From the NCBI GenBank assembly GCA_963930655.1, contig OZ005610.1, forward strand, positions 21,025,001 to 21,089,000: a DNA stretch of 64,000 bases. Reading direction: 5' to 3'. The DNA comes from Myrica gale (Eukaryota; Streptophyta; Magnoliopsida; Fagales; Myricaceae). Made by a program: the position numbers and the translations under genes. Positions 9,981 through 21,511 of this stretch are shown piece after piece. Positions within the stretch are counted from its first letter, which is position 1. Every line of letters begins with the position of its first letter. The notes beneath the pieces are model-generated. The model saw only the letters and a list, made by a program, of their open reading frames with translations, was not told the origin of the DNA and did not search any database.

Positions 9981-10295
9981 TCAATGAAGGGGACATTTTT
10001 TGTGGCGATCATTGATCTCTCCGTGGTCAATTCCTAAAGCGCAGCATAAGGAACATCCCGTCGCGCAAAGTTCAAAAACGAATGCAGACTGCTTTTCAAC
10101 GCAGAATCTCGCCAAGCATTCGACGAAGCATATATCGGAAAATATCACACGAGCTCTAGGGTACTTAGGGAGAAATCGTCCAATATCAAGAGGAGATGGA
10201 GGCTGAGGGGCGTTGGCTTGCACTACAAGTGGCCGCAGAAGCATGGCAAACACCGTCATCGTCAAAGCAAGTCTCCTTGTGCCATTTCCAGCCAT
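9981..10295 (-). CDS. Putative small cysteine-rich secreted protein (104 aa)
   Basis: The single minus-strand frame starts with MAGNGTRRLALTMTVFAMLL, a basic stretch then a hydrophobic core, and continues through VVQANA, a good signal peptide with likely cleavage near residues 27-29. The mature part has eight Cys in the spacing C-x3-C-x4-C-x11-C-x3-C-x2-CC-x15-C and ends near the C-terminus with HKKCPLH. I cannot name the family; it resembles plant cysteine-rich secreted peptides such as thionin-like proteins in size and layout only. There is an ATATAATTA sequence about 40-50 bp upstream on the minus strand. It lies between the second CACTA-like element and LINE debris, so it may be a host gene or a captured one. 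Confidence 0.5.
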   Translation of the reverse strand: MAGNGTRRLALTMTVFAMLLRPLVVQANAPQPPSPLDIGRFLPKYPRARVIFSDICFVECLARFCVEKQSAFVFELCATGCSLCCALGIDHGEINDRHKKCPLH

Positions 10296-10804
10296 GACTT
10301 TCCTTCTACTTCTAAAATAATTCCCTGTTGCTGTAAAGTTTAATTAATTATATTTCGAAACCGCGTTGCTTAGTGCATTTCTGTTGGTACGCTCCAGTTA
10401 TTGAAATATATAATGTCGTCTCCTCTCATTTATTTAATTTTAAGGAGTAAAGGGGGAGGCTAGATTGTTCAATCTTTCGAGGGTCACGAGAAACTCTGTC
10501 ACTGTGTGCTGTATACGCCTATCAAAAAAAAGTTAGGAGGACTGAGGAGTGAACTTAGTGAAGGGTGAGAATATTATTTGTACGAGTCGTAAGAATGTAC
10601 GAGTTGTATCCACCTGTCAAAACTTAGAAGCAGAAGAGACGTAGAGCGAGCCCCTCGCAGGGGTTGCGGGGTGGCTCGTGGCCACCCCCTGCGTCGTAAG
10701 TTTTTTTTTTTTTTTAAAAATAATTGATTTATATATATATATATAATTTTGTTTATTTTACTGATGCCGAGCAATAAAAATGACGTGGAATTTTTAAAAC
10801 AATT
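10296..10804. other. Non-coding, with poly(T) and AT tracts
   Basis: No gene is supported. A 15-bp T run near 10700 next to a short (TA)n run could be the poly(A) tail, on the minus strand, of the LINE remnant to the right. The stretch 10645-10692 is GC-rich (GGGGTTGCGGGGTGGC). Confidence 0.4.
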
Positions 10805-11835
10805 TGTTACACGTGTAAGGATGAGCGGTTCAATCTTCCAAGGACAGTCTTCAATCCGTCTGCAGAGAGCATTCATCACTATCAGGGAGTCTCCCTTCAC
10901 CTAAACTTGCTGCCAGCCCTGCCACTGAGATCAACACTGGCAAGCCGCTTGGTTTCAACATAAAGGATACACCCAGATGATCCCTACAAACACAATCCAC
11001 CATGGAGAAGTGAGGGCAAATTCAGGGTACTGAGCAACACGGGTCAAGGATCCAATGGCTAACAGGGTACTGAGCAAAAGAATCAATGAGGATAGGCCAA
11101 GGCGCTTGCCTCCAAATAATGCAACTCACTAGGCAAGCCAGGAAAAGGTGCTGAGCTGTTTCCGTATGCCCAAAAACAGAGAGGACAGAGTTTTTCTCGA
11201 GTATGGTGGAGAATCACAGCATCAATACGGGCTCGAGTGAGGAGAATGTTCCAAACCAGCTTCCAAAGCCACAACCTCAGACGAGCATAGAATTTGAGTT
11301 TCCATAAACGTTGCCAATTATCCATACTGAACGGACCAGAGATCGGATCAAACTGAGGAATCAAAGCTTTGTACATGGATTTGACAGAACAATACCCCGA
11401 AGGGTCAAGGATCCAAATCCAGCGGTCGGGAAGGCCATTTAAGGAGGGATGCATTTGGAGGATACAGCTCGCAAATTCAGCGTAAATAAGGTGGTGGATT
11501 TTCTCCCTATCCCTTTGAAGAGTGATTGGAGAAATACCCGATCCTCCATATTGAGGAAACTACCTTCCACACGGGGCCTAGTAGTACCAAGGGTCCGACC
11601 AAACACTCGAAGTAGCGCCTGCGCCATCACGAATTTGGCAACATGCACCCACTCTGAAATTAGGCATTAGTTTGATTATCCACTTCCAAGACCAAGAAGC
11701 AATCTGAGGTATCGGGGAGGTCCAAAAGGATTGACGGCGAAGAAACTTGGCCTTGCAAAGGGAAGACCAGATACTAGAGTCATCAGAGATGAAAAGCCAG
11801 CCCATTTTAGCTAAATATAGAACTGGTGACTTATT
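10805..11835 (-). pseudogene. LINE C-terminal remnant (RT end, zinc-binding domain, RNase H)
   Basis: Reading leftwards on the minus strand, 11838-11578 encodes a post-RT segment with SIWSSLCKAKFL and SWSWKWI. 11454-11083 encodes DRWIWILDPSGYCSVKSMYK and LWLWKLVWNILLTRARIDAV then LCPLC, the zf-RVT region. 10900-10820 encodes GDSLIVMNALCRRIEDCPW, the RNase H-like end. The three pieces are in different frames, so this is a decayed copy. A poly(T) run near 10700 may mark its 3' tail. Confidence 0.8.
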
Positions 11836-11955
11836 CATACAATTATGTTTACGACAAACTCTACTTGCTAAATATGAATTCCAAAACCTCTATTCGTAAA
11901 AAAAGTTGGATAGTTTAGCTAAAACTCAAATGGCTAACAGCCATAATAAAAATTA

Positions 11956-12553
11956 GGAATAAATACAAATTTTGTACCTGTAATTTGTATAAAAATTAAA
12001 TAAGCTTTTAAACTTTAAAATTTATCAGGATTAGTCAATTGAGATTTAAAATCCTTCACATTTGAAGGATCTATAACGGCTAAAGTTTAATTCAAGGGAT
12101 AAATATATTTTGCCCCTCTTGTCTTTGGGGTTATTTACACTTTGCACCCCGATATTTTATTTTTGATACATTGGACTCATTATCTTCCACATTTTTGCAA
12201 TGTGGATCCTGTACCAGATTTGACCGTCTAAATGGACGGATTTCGTCAACACGTGAACCTGGTTGACCGCTACAAAGGTAACGTGAGAGGCATGATGAGT
12301 CAGTCGACCGGTGCATGTGTTGACGAAATTCATCAATTTAATGGCCAAATTGGGTACGGAGTCCACATTGCAAAAATGTGGAAGATAATGAGTCCAATGT
12401 ATCAAAAATAAAATATCGGAGTGCAAAGTGTAAATGACCCCAAAGACAAGAGGAACAAATGTATTTATCCATTAATTTAATAAATTTTAAAGTTTAGAAT
12501 CTTATTTGATTTTTTTTGCATAAATTGTCGTACCAACTTTGTATTTGCTCTCC
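11956..12553. mobile_element. Inverted-repeat MITE, split by a second MITE
   Basis: The left arm (11956-12050) contains GGAATAAATACAAATTTTGT and TTTTAAACTTTAAAATTTAT. The right arm (about 12480-12553), inverted, reads GGAGAGCAAATACAAAGTTG ... TCTAAACTTTAAAATTTATT. The same family lies in HASTY intron 1 at 48983-49158, including the core CTTCACATTTGAAGG. The element is interrupted at 12096-12471. Confidence 0.7.
12096..12471. mobile_element. Foldback MITE (MULE-type) nested in another MITE
   Basis: The long arms are GGGATAAATATATTTTGCCC... at the left and, inverted from the right, TGGATAAATACATTTGTTCC.... Inside, ATTGGACTCATTATCTTCCA is repeated as an inverted copy with few changes. Flanking 9-mers TTAATTCAA (12087-12095) and TTAATTTAA (12472-12480) differ at one base, fitting a 9-bp Mutator-type target duplication. 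Confidence 0.75.
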
Positions 12554-12974
12554 AATTTTTCCAAACAATTATAAAATAATCTCTCTCCTTATTAAATTAT
12601 AAAATAATATTATACTATTCAATTAAATCTTCTCTCTCCTTACTTTTTTATAAAATACTATACTTTTTTCACAAAATACAATACCCAAATTTTTCAAAAC
12701 CCCAATATTTCCACGGAGAAACACTCTCAAAATACCTATCGGAGTTACAATAGCCCCAGGTGTCAGCGTGATTTATTTTTTCGTGTTTTCCCTCTCCGTT
12801 CCGGAAGTGAGAATCTGACCGGTCCTCCTTTGGCACTATTCGTTAATATTCAAAATGCAAGCGATCTAGGAAAAAAAAAATGCAAGCGAGATTTCCGCGC
12901 TTATTTCTCAGCACAGAGTAACTTATGGCGTTGGGAGTCATCCACTATCATCTTCATCCTCACTTCAGTCAGTG

Positions 12975-15335
12975 ATGCTCAATCCAAACAACCCTCGTCA
13001 ATATGTCGATAGATTCTTGTCGCTTTTGCAGGAATTCTCAAAACATCTTGTCCACGTGAAGTCCATCCATGCCCAGATTATCATCAATTCTATTCCCGAA
13101 GACCAATTTTTGGCTACCAAACTTGTGAGGACGTATTGTGATCTGGGTCATGTGGACGATGCCCGTCGCGTTTTTGATCAATTTACTCTGCCAAAAACGA
13201 TTCTATGCAATGCCATAGTTGGTGGCTATGTGAGAAATGAGCGGTACAATGAGACCCTTGAGTTGTTTACAATGATGGGATCTTGCAATTTGGAAATCGA
13301 TAGTTATACGTGTAATTTTGTGCTCAGGGCATGCACGGGCTTGCTAGATTATGAAGTGGGTAGGGAAGTAATGCTGAGAGCAGCAGAAAAAGGGTTTGAA
13401 AGTAATATGTTTGTGGGGAGCTCGATTATTAATTTCTTGGTGAAATTTGGTAGAATTAATGAAGCGCGAAGGGTCTTTGACGCAATGTCTGAGAAGGATG
13501 TTGTTTGCTGGAATTCTATGATAGGTGGGTATGTGCAGGCATGCCATTTTAACGAGGCTTTTGGTTTGTTTTTTAATATGCATCGCTGGGGGAGTAGGCC
13601 AAGTCCCGTAACCATGGCAAGCCTGATTCAAGCATGCATAGAAACAAGGAATTTGATACTTGGTAAATGTGTTCATGGGTATGCACTTGTGTTAGGAATG
13701 AGTGATGATGTTTTGGTGCTTACCACGTTAGTTGACATGTATAGTAAGATGGGCTATGTGGAACTTGCTAAATGGGTCTTTGTTAGCATGCCAACGAGAA
13801 ATTTGGTGTCGTGGAATGCTATGATAGCTGGATTTGTACAGAATGGTTCCGTGCGAGAAGCTGTACACCTCTTTCATAGGTTGGTATCCAGTGGTGGTGG
13901 GTTTGATTCAGCAACCATGGTTAGCCTCCTTCAGGGTTGTGTTCAAATAGCTGATTTGGATGTTGGAAAAATCCTCCATGGTTGCACATATAGAAAGGGT
14001 TTCACTTCGAATATTGTTTTGTCTACTTCAATTCTTGATCTGTATTTGAAATGTGGCGCCTTGAAGCACGCATTCATTGTCTTTGACAGCATACAAAATA
14101 GGAATGTGATTACTTGGACTGCCATGCTTGTAGGGTTAGCACAGAATGGGCATGCCGAAGATGCCCTGGACTTATTTAGTCAGATGCAAGAAGAGGGAGT
14201 TGCAGCTAATTATGTCACTCTTGTTAGTTTAATCCATTCTTGTACCCACCTGGGCTCTCTGAAAAAAGGAAGAAGCATCCATGCACATTTTATTCGCCGT
14301 GCCTTTGCATTTGATGCAGTTAACATGACAGCCCTGATTGATATGTATGCCAAGTGTGGAAAGATAAATTCTGCTGAGAGGGTATTCGGAGGTGGGTCAA
14401 TCTCTAGAGATGTTATTCTATGGAACTCAATGATAACAGGATATGGGATACATGGGCATGGGTATCAAGCTGTTGGTGTCTACAGAAAAATGTTAGAGGA
14501 GGGGATCGGGCCAAATCAAACAACCTTTGTTGCTCTTCTAACTGCTTGTAGTCACTCAGGCCTAGTGGAAGAGGGCATTACTTTGTTCCAAAGAATGGAA
14601 AGAGACCATAGCATTAGGCCTACTGAGAAGCACTATGCTTGTTTTGTGGATCTCCTTAGCAGGGCAGGGCGTCTTGAGGAAGCAGGGACATTGGTCAAAC
14701 AAATGCCTTTTGAACCAGGCAGTGCTGTGCTTGAAGCTTTACTGAGTGGATGCCGAACTCACAAGAACATCGATCTGGGTATTCAGACTGCTGATAAGTT
14801 ACTTCATTTAGATTCCAGGAATCCTGGAGTTTATGTTGTTTTATCAAATATATATGCTGAAGCAAGGAGATGGGATGCAGTCAATCATATTCGAGGCCTC
14901 ATGAGGTCACGGGGGCTGAAAAAAACACCCGGTTACAGTTCAATTGAAGTAGGAAACCAGGTCTACACATTTCTTGCTGGAGATTATTGTCATTCGAAAT
15001 GGGCTGATGTATATCAGTTTTTGGAAACTTTAAGGCTAGAGGTGGAGGCGTCTGGTTATGTGCCAGATACCAGTTGTATTCTGCGTGATGTAGAGGAGCC
15101 AATGAAGGTTAAGTTACTGTGGGGCCACAGTGAGAGATTAGCTATTGCATTTGGTCTTTTAAGCACACCATCTGGGAGCTTGATCAGGATCACCAAGAAT
15201 CTGCGCGTTTGTACTGACTGTCATGTTGTGACCAAATATATATCAAAGGTTGCTAAGAGGGAAATTATTGTAAGAGATGCCAATCGGTTCCATCACTTTC
15301 TTGATGGCAAATGTTCATGCAATGACTACTGGTGA
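12975..15335 (+). CDS. Pentatricopeptide repeat protein, PLS class with E and DYW domains (786 aa)
   Basis: This is one uninterrupted exon. The first in-frame ATG is at 12975; an upstream GTG codon is not a plausible plant start. PLS-type PPR repeats fill residues of roughly 30-580, with typical linkers such as VWN/SWNAMI and LIDMYAKCG. The E-domain-like part has SNIYAEARRWDAVNHIRGLM. The DYW cytidine-deaminase domain ends the protein: HSE near residues 718-720, CTDC near 746-749, and the C-terminal NDYW. All zinc-binding residues and the catalytic Glu of the HxE...CxxC site are present. Such proteins bind organelle transcripts and direct C-to-U editing in mitochondria or plastids; the particular target cannot be read from the sequence. 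The lack of introns is usual for the family. The 5' flank (12560-12970) is AT-rich then mixed. Confidence 0.95.
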   Translation: MLNPNNPRQYVDRFLSLLQEFSKHLVHVKSIHAQIIINSIPEDQFLATKLVRTYCDLGHVDDARRVFDQFTLPKTILCNAIVGGYVRNERYNETLELFTMMGSCNLEIDSYTCNFVLRACTGLLDYEVGREVMLRAAEKGFESNMFVGSSIINFLVKFGRINEARRVFDAMSEKDVVCWNSMIGGYVQACHFNEAFGLFFNMHRWGSRPSPVTMASLIQACIETRNLILGKCVHGYALVLGMSDDVLVLTTLVDMYSKMGYVELAKWVFVSMPTRNLVSWNAMIAGFVQNGSVREAVHLFHRLVSSGGGFDSATMVSLLQGCVQIADLDVGKILHGCTYRKGFTSNIVLSTSILDLYLKCGALKHAFIVFDSIQNRNVITWTAMLVGLAQNGHAEDALDLFSQMQEEGVAANYVTLVSLIHSCTHLGSLKKGRSIHAHFIRRAFAFDAVNMTALIDMYAKCGKINSAERVFGGGSISRDVILWNSMITGYGIHGHGYQAVGVYRKMLEEGIGPNQTTFVALLTACSHSGLVEEGITLFQRMERDHSIRPTEKHYACFVDLLSRAGRLEEAGTLVKQMPFEPGSAVLEALLSGCRTHKNIDLGIQTADKLLHLDSRNPGVYVVLSNIYAEARRWDAVNHIRGLMRSRGLKKTPGYSSIEVGNQVYTFLAGDYCHSKWADVYQFLETLRLEVEASGYVPDTSCILRDVEEPMKVKLLWGHSERLAIAFGLLSTPSGSLIRITKNLRVCTDCHVVTKYISKVAKREIIVRDANRFHHFLDGKCSCNDYW

Positions 15336-16731
15336 TGAGGACATTAGATCTTCCCCATACGATGTCACAAACAAATGAGGTTTTTCTTTCTCTTCAGTTC
15401 TGTATAATCTGTATCGAAACTGTCTAGCAGGGAACTTGAATGCCGACCTCCTCATTGTAAATGTATCCCTTCAATAGCTACCCTTAAGAAAAGTATACTA
15501 CATTCTTGTATGAGCAAAACAAAAAGGGAAGAAAAAGAAGTGATATGACATTTTTTTTGGATTAAAAAATGTCTCATTTGTCTCATTTCCTCTTTGAATT
15601 GGTTTTGGTTTATTTTGGTACTTTATTATTTATTTTGATGTCTGATTGTAGTGGTTAATGGATAATCTAGATAGGTTTGCTTGCTATTTAGTAGCTCTGT
15701 TTGATCGCTGAAGCTTGAAGACATGTGTAAATGGTATAACTTGGAAACCAGCAGTTGATAATTGTTGAAATAATGTGCAGTTTTTGATTTCTTCTTTTCC
15801 AACGTGTCATTGTTCAACGGTTTTTGTTTCTTGGAGGTATTTTTATTGTCTAGGATGTCACGAGGCGCTTCTGGTTTAGGTAAGTAGTTTAACGTTTGTT
15901 CTATGTGGTTACTGAAAACATTTGGGGAAAAGATATTATGCATGCAAGAAAAGGAGAAAAGATAGGAAAGAAGAAGGCATGTGGGGGAAGAAAGACATTA
16001 GGGTTCTGTATCTGGGAGTCATGATCAGGTGAAACTAAGAAGACAAGAACCTCTATCTGCTGTACTCCATAAACTAAGATTTCAATGTTGTTGATTGAAT
16101 TCTTTGAAGGATTGATAACTCTGGAATTATGGATTCCATTTCAAAATTCTGAGAATCTCACCTAAAAGCATTACTCTGAATGCAAATGGGAAAGAGTTTT
16201 GAAACAAAACTGCTTTCTCCTTTCATCCAGAAAAAATACGAAAATGAGACTGCAGAATGGCTTGATGTTTGCTTAGGATTGAGCTCTTTTAAAGAATTTG
16301 GAAAGAGGAAAAGAGAATTCTGTCAATAAGCTCTAAAATATTTTATGTGTTGCTTCTTTTTATTTTCCTTTTCTGTTTGGTTGTTCAAGAGATACATAGA
16401 TTAATAGAACTGAAACTTTTGGTTATTATCGATATTTGTTGCATTGACACCTTGACTTGCCCACCTTTTTTTTTCTTTGATAGGTGACTTCACCTTTCTA
16501 TACCTTTTAATAGGCTTCAAGAATCTGCAAACTATTTCTCTGGGGATCCTTTTAAGATGGATCTTAATTTTTACTGTAAAGAGTTTCCCAACGGTAGTTG
16601 GAAGGCTTCTTGAATGATTTACCTGAGTATTTATCTTTAAAATTTTGAGGAAGCACTCTCTGTCTCTGTCTCTCTGAATTAAATGTAAATGGTTGTTCAG
16701 ACCCTGTGTACAATTTCATGTGCATGCAGGC
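15336..16731. other. 3' flank of the PPR gene and upstream region of the DRB locus
   Basis: No coding region is recognised. The part next to 15335 is presumably PPR 3' UTR. At the right end a TGCATGCAG acceptor at 16730 lies immediately before GC-ATG, suggesting that the DRB transcript had an intron in its 5' UTR. Confidence 0.45.
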
Positions 16732-18021
16732 ATGTATAAAAATCAATTGCAAGAGTTGGCTCAGAGAAGCTGCTTTAACCTGCCATCTTATTCATGCATC
16801 CGGGAAGGACCAGATCATGCTCCTCGATTTAAAGCTACTGTCAACTTTAATGGGGAAACTTTTGAGAGTCCTACCTTCTGCTCTACTCTGAGACAAGCTG
16901 AACATGCTGCAGCTGAGGTAGCTCTGAACACACTTGCAAAAAGAGGCCCTTCTAGGACATTAGCTGCAAGAGTTCTGGTAAGCCTTTAAGCAAACTTTTA
17001 TCAATTCAATTCTTCGGTTTCAAAAGTATGTTTTTATCTCTGTGTACCACAGTACAAGTTGTATGTTGATTTTTAATTTACTAGTTTTAGGTGGATAAAA
17101 ATATACGTTTGACCTCTTGAGTGAGAAAATTCTCTTGATGTCACAGCAATTCGTTTTGTTTCTGAAAAGTAAGAATACAATCTGCACAATGGGAGTAAGA
17201 GGAAATAAGAGGATAGAAGGAAGTAGTAACTTACCAAGTAACTGGAGATAGTGTGGAATACAGCAAGAGAAGTATAAGTCGTGGGTTTTTAACCTCTAGG
17301 AGAGGGTGTACTGGGAGTCAAGTGGAATGCTCTCCATTTTGGAGGTGGTTGGGACAAGTGCCTAAAACATACTCGAAGTTATATGTGGATTCTAGCAACT
17401 GAGTGGAATGTCTTGGACCTATGAAATACCTTTCGAAGAGATAACATGGCTGAGAAATGAAATGTTATTAATTTTGTAGACATAGCTGGCTAGGTATTAA
17501 CGTCAATTCTCTTGAACCATTTACAAGGAGCCCTCCCATGGGCGCTTCAGTTAAATAAGCCATAGGCACTTCTGGTAAATATGGGATAAACTAATGTGGG
17601 ATTTGGGCAAGGATTGCCTGTGTGACAAAAATCGTTTGTGACATCACGTGTTGATTCTTCTCGACCTATACTCAGACCCCAATATCTTCCAAGACCAAGC
17701 TCCCACGGAACTTTTGGGCTACTTCCGTCTGCAGCTGCTCCTGCGAAGATCAGAACTGTGGGCCCCACTTCTTCCATGGGATTCAGAACGCAGAGGATGG
17801 TGGCATCACCTGGGGTTGTTCAACCAAGAACGCGAACTGGAATTCCTTCATGTTCAACCAGACCACCTGAAAGCTTGAACCTTGGAGGAGTGCCACCTGC
17901 TTACATGGCACCTGCTGTTCGAATCAGATCAGTGGTTCCAGTCTGTTCATCTCCACCAGTGAGAAAGATGCCAAGTTCCAGCAATGATGCTGTAACACCA
18001 AATATGGAAAGAAAGATTTAG
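16732..18021 (+). pseudogene. DRB2-like dsRNA-binding protein gene lacking the second dsRBD
   Basis: Exon 1 (16732-16977, 82 codons, phase 0, donor CTG|GTAAGC) encodes a complete first dsRBD starting MYKNQLQELAQRSCFNLPSY, with PRFKATVNF and the basic AEHAAAEVALNTLAKRG helix. A second piece (about 17641-18021, stop TAG) encodes a Pro/Ser-rich tail with AYMAPAVRIRSVVPVCSSPP, the conserved C-terminal motif of this family. Plant DRB2/3/5-type proteins have a second dsRBD between these parts. In 16978-17640 I find no sequence encoding it, and no clean acceptor in frame with the tail. The gene looks internally deleted, although splicing of exon 1 to an unusual acceptor near 17640 could still make a one-dsRBD protein. 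Intact relatives act in small-RNA pathways with Dicer-like proteins. Confidence 0.75.
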
Positions 18022-19699
18022 AGCTGGAAGACTGAAGATGTGTCGAGCAGGTTCAGAGTTCATGAAGCATAGATTACAAATGGAGCATAGATACTACAAG
18101 AGTCTACTCTCATATAGTTTCATTATGTGATGTGGTTTCTGAGAAGCCATTCATACTTCTTCAGTAATCAGAATAAATGGTAGTTCTTTGACATTCTTGT
18201 GTAAATGTGAATGTAATACTGCCTGAGCTTTATCAGTAGTCATCCACTGAGGGCCGAGGCTTCTGTTTTTTAATATGTATACTTAATAGAAATAATGCAT
18301 TGGCTTATAATGATCTGCATCCTCAATACAAAGATGCTGACCCTTTGTTAATATTCCCCCAGGTTGCCGTTTTAATGTGTCAAAAATATGCAAGGAATCC
18401 TATAAAAAAAAACTCTTTCTAATTGATAAACAGTCCATAAGCAGTAAGTTCTCTCTTGTCCGTCTAATATAGACTCAAACCAGTCATCACAGCAATATAT
18501 CAAGACCTCGTAATACTGTGTGCGCCATCTCCTAACACAGCGGCTACAAAAGAAAGTGCTTCTGTTTGGAACTGATAGAAGTACATAGCTCAATGGTTGA
18601 TTATCTATATGAATTATGAGATGTTCATTCTGTTTTGTCAAAGAAAACATCATTTTCCAGCAAAATAAAGGTTGAATTTCTCAATATTAATGGACGTTAA
18701 TATATTTTAGAGAATCAGACTTCATTGATGCTATCTTGCTTTGGAGACTAGGTGATGTCTGGCCATCCCAAAAAATTCACCTTTTTGGCTGAATATTTTG
18801 AAAGTAAATACAAAAAAAAAATTAAAAAATTAAATACAAAAACCAATAAATTTTTATACATACTTCAATACTTTTTTAAAAAAATAATAATAATCAAATC
18901 TTCTTGATCTCTACTTTTTTTACCAAACTTCAATATTCTTAAATTAAAAAATTCCATCAAATCATTTTTTATATATTTTTATAAATTACAAAAAAAAATC
19001 AATTTAAAATTAAATATTTATAATAAAAAAAATTCACCAACTTTTTTTAAAAAATCAATATAACTCTTAAGATAGTAGCAGTAAACACATGCTTTGTGCC
19101 AAGAGCCTTTCCACTAAAAGTTCATCGGTTAGTTTAATCTAAAGTTAATATGAGGAATTCAACGCTCCAAGCCTCCAATTGCAGTTTATCTGAAGGAGCC
19201 CTTTGTAGAGTAGTTTATCTGACGCCATGTGAATTTCTTCTTTTTACCTTAATTTAACCTCTTTAATGGTCTCATCCTCTTTTTAAACACTAATAATATT
19301 TTTATTAAAAAGTTTAACCACTTAACTTTAGGGGTCTAAACTGTCAAGTTCGTCACATTGAACTCTCGAACTATCAGAATTCATCATTATCCGCCCTTAA
19401 AAAATATCCAACGGAAAAAATCATACCACATGTTATAAATGTGTCATGTGACATTATTTTGACAGTTGAATCTTAGTTAAAAGCATATATTAATAAATTT
19501 TGGTAATTCGAAAGTTCAATATATACATGATAGTTTCAACCTTAAAGTGAATTGATCTTGCAGTTTGGGGGGCATAAAGTGAAGTTTGTCCTCTACTTTT
19601 ATACCTTAAGAGTTGTTTTATAATTATCTCATGCTCTATATATGAGTTCAAAAGTATAAGAACTTCATTTTTTTTTGTCAATTGAACGATAGATATAAG
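18022..19699. other. 3' flank of the DRB locus and AT-rich intergenic DNA
   Basis: No coding region is supported. The stretch 18775-19060 is very AT-rich with several A runs. The part 19320-19640 resembles 29380-29640 (GGTCTAAACT, CACATTGAACTCTCGAA / TACATTGAACACTCGAA) and probably represents copies of one old small transposon. Confidence 0.45.
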
Positions 19700-19802
19700 T
19701 TAGAGAAAGGGAAAAATACATTTTTCGCTCTCCAGCTATTGGTACGATATTTTGCACCTTATATTATTAATTTGGTGACATTTTGCCCCATAACTACCAC
19801 CT

Positions 19803-20378
19803 AAGGGCAGGCAAAAATTCTGAAACTGGAAATTTTACTTCCGATTCCGAAAATTCAATTCCGATTCCGGCATATACTGGAACCAGCGAAATTTCTAGTT
19901 CTGATTTTCTAAATAAAAAATAATAATACTCAAAATAAAGTATAACATATATAATTTGATTAAATGTTTATTTTAAATTTATTGTTAATTTATGATGAAT
20001 AACTAAAAAATACTGAAATTTCTGGTTCTGCTTTTTTTTAAAAAAAAATAGGGCTCAATATAAAGTATAACATGTAAAATTTGCTTGAATGTTTATTTTA
20101 AAATCTATATTTTGGATGAATGTTTAGATTTATTGTTATCTTATTATGAATAACAGAAAAATCTTTCAAAAATGCGGTCCAAAAAATATTTTTGGCTCAT
20201 TAGGGCCCCCAAAAAAATTGTACAAAAAAACCCACATGTCGAACTGGAATTTCCGATTCTGAAAATTCCGGTTTCGTTCTCGTAAAATATCGGAATGGAA
20301 CCAGAACAAAAAAGTTGCATTCTGGTGAGTACCGAAATTGATCATTCTTGTTTCATCCGTTTTGGTACTCACCCTTAA
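19803..20378. mobile_element. hAT-like MITE in the left arm
   Basis: The ends are AAGGGCAGGCAAAA and, inverted, TTAAGGGTGAGTACCAAAAC. Flanking octamers TACCACCT (19795-19802) and TACCACAT (20379-20386) match at 7 of 8 bases. The right arm of the host element has no such insertion at the corresponding place. The interior is rich in GGAACCAG / TTCCGATTCCG motifs and has no coding region. Confidence 0.7.
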
Positions 20379-21511
20379 TACCACATACTTGCATATTGCA
20401 CTCCGACGTCAATATTTCTGTCATTTTGGATGGAAAAGCGTACGCGTGACGTGACACACACGACTCATGGTGACATTTTATAACCATTTTACCCCTTTGG
20501 GGAAAAATATATTTTTGGCACATACATGACTGATGGTGACATTTTATGTCCCTTTTATCCCTTTGAGAAAAAAAATACACTTTTCAGCCTTAACTAATTG
20601 ACACTTTGCACCCTATATTACCAATGTGGTGACATTTCACACCCTTTTTACCCATTGATGTACGAGTGAACATAACAGGGTTGAAACCTTCTGAAAGTTC
20701 CTATTTTGCCCTTTATTTTTCTCTTTTAACATACGTTAGCCCTTCCATTATCCTTGCGTGAAGACCAATTAAATCAATTTTATCAACTGAGACCCTGATA
20801 GCTTACTGGACTATGATAGCATCACACAAGTGTGTAATGGTCCGCGGTTATTCGACGTTTAAAAATCATTTCTTAGAGCATCGTGGTTCCCAATGGTAGA
20901 TTGCTCTTAATTATTAGATCAATTGGGGAATGAGATTCAAACCATTGATTGCATATCTGAAGTAACGTTAAAGATGTCGCAGTTTGAATGTTGGTCACTT
21001 TTTGTTATTTTTTAGAGATATGTCCCTTCAAGCAGTAGCGCTAGCTTTGGAACAACACTGAGCTCATTTGCATTGCTAGGTCCAAATTGCTACTGTGGTG
21101 TTGAAGCATATTTAAAGACATCATTCACTGAAGCTAATTTCGGACTTAATTTTTTTAGCTGCGTTAATTATAAGGTAATTTTGTGAGTAAATATAAAATA
21201 TTTTCCATCTATATCATTGATCAGTAACCTTTTTACGGTGTAGTTCGGAAAAACCTTGAGATGTGCCGCTATGATAGGAGAGTGGAAGCTACGAGAGCGG
21301 CATGACAAGATTAATAAAGAGGTTGCAATAGTTGTATCCTTGTGATGTCATCATGGTTCAGTAAGCTATTGGGGTCTCAGCTAATGAAATTGATTTCGTT
21401 GCTCTTCACATGAGAATGAGGGAAGTGGTAGTGTATGTTAAAAAAAAAGAATAAATGTCAAAATGATAATTTTTAGAAGGTTTTAGGCTTGTTATGGTCA
21501 CTCGTACAACA

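Noticed and set aside
10574..10900. 108-codon minus-strand open frame
   Set aside because: Only its first third (RNase H-like) is meaningful; the rest runs through poly(A)/poly(Lys) low complexity.
13344..13676. Minus-strand open frame inside the PPR gene
   Set aside because: It is a shadow of the clearly coding plus-strand DYW protein with no family resemblance.
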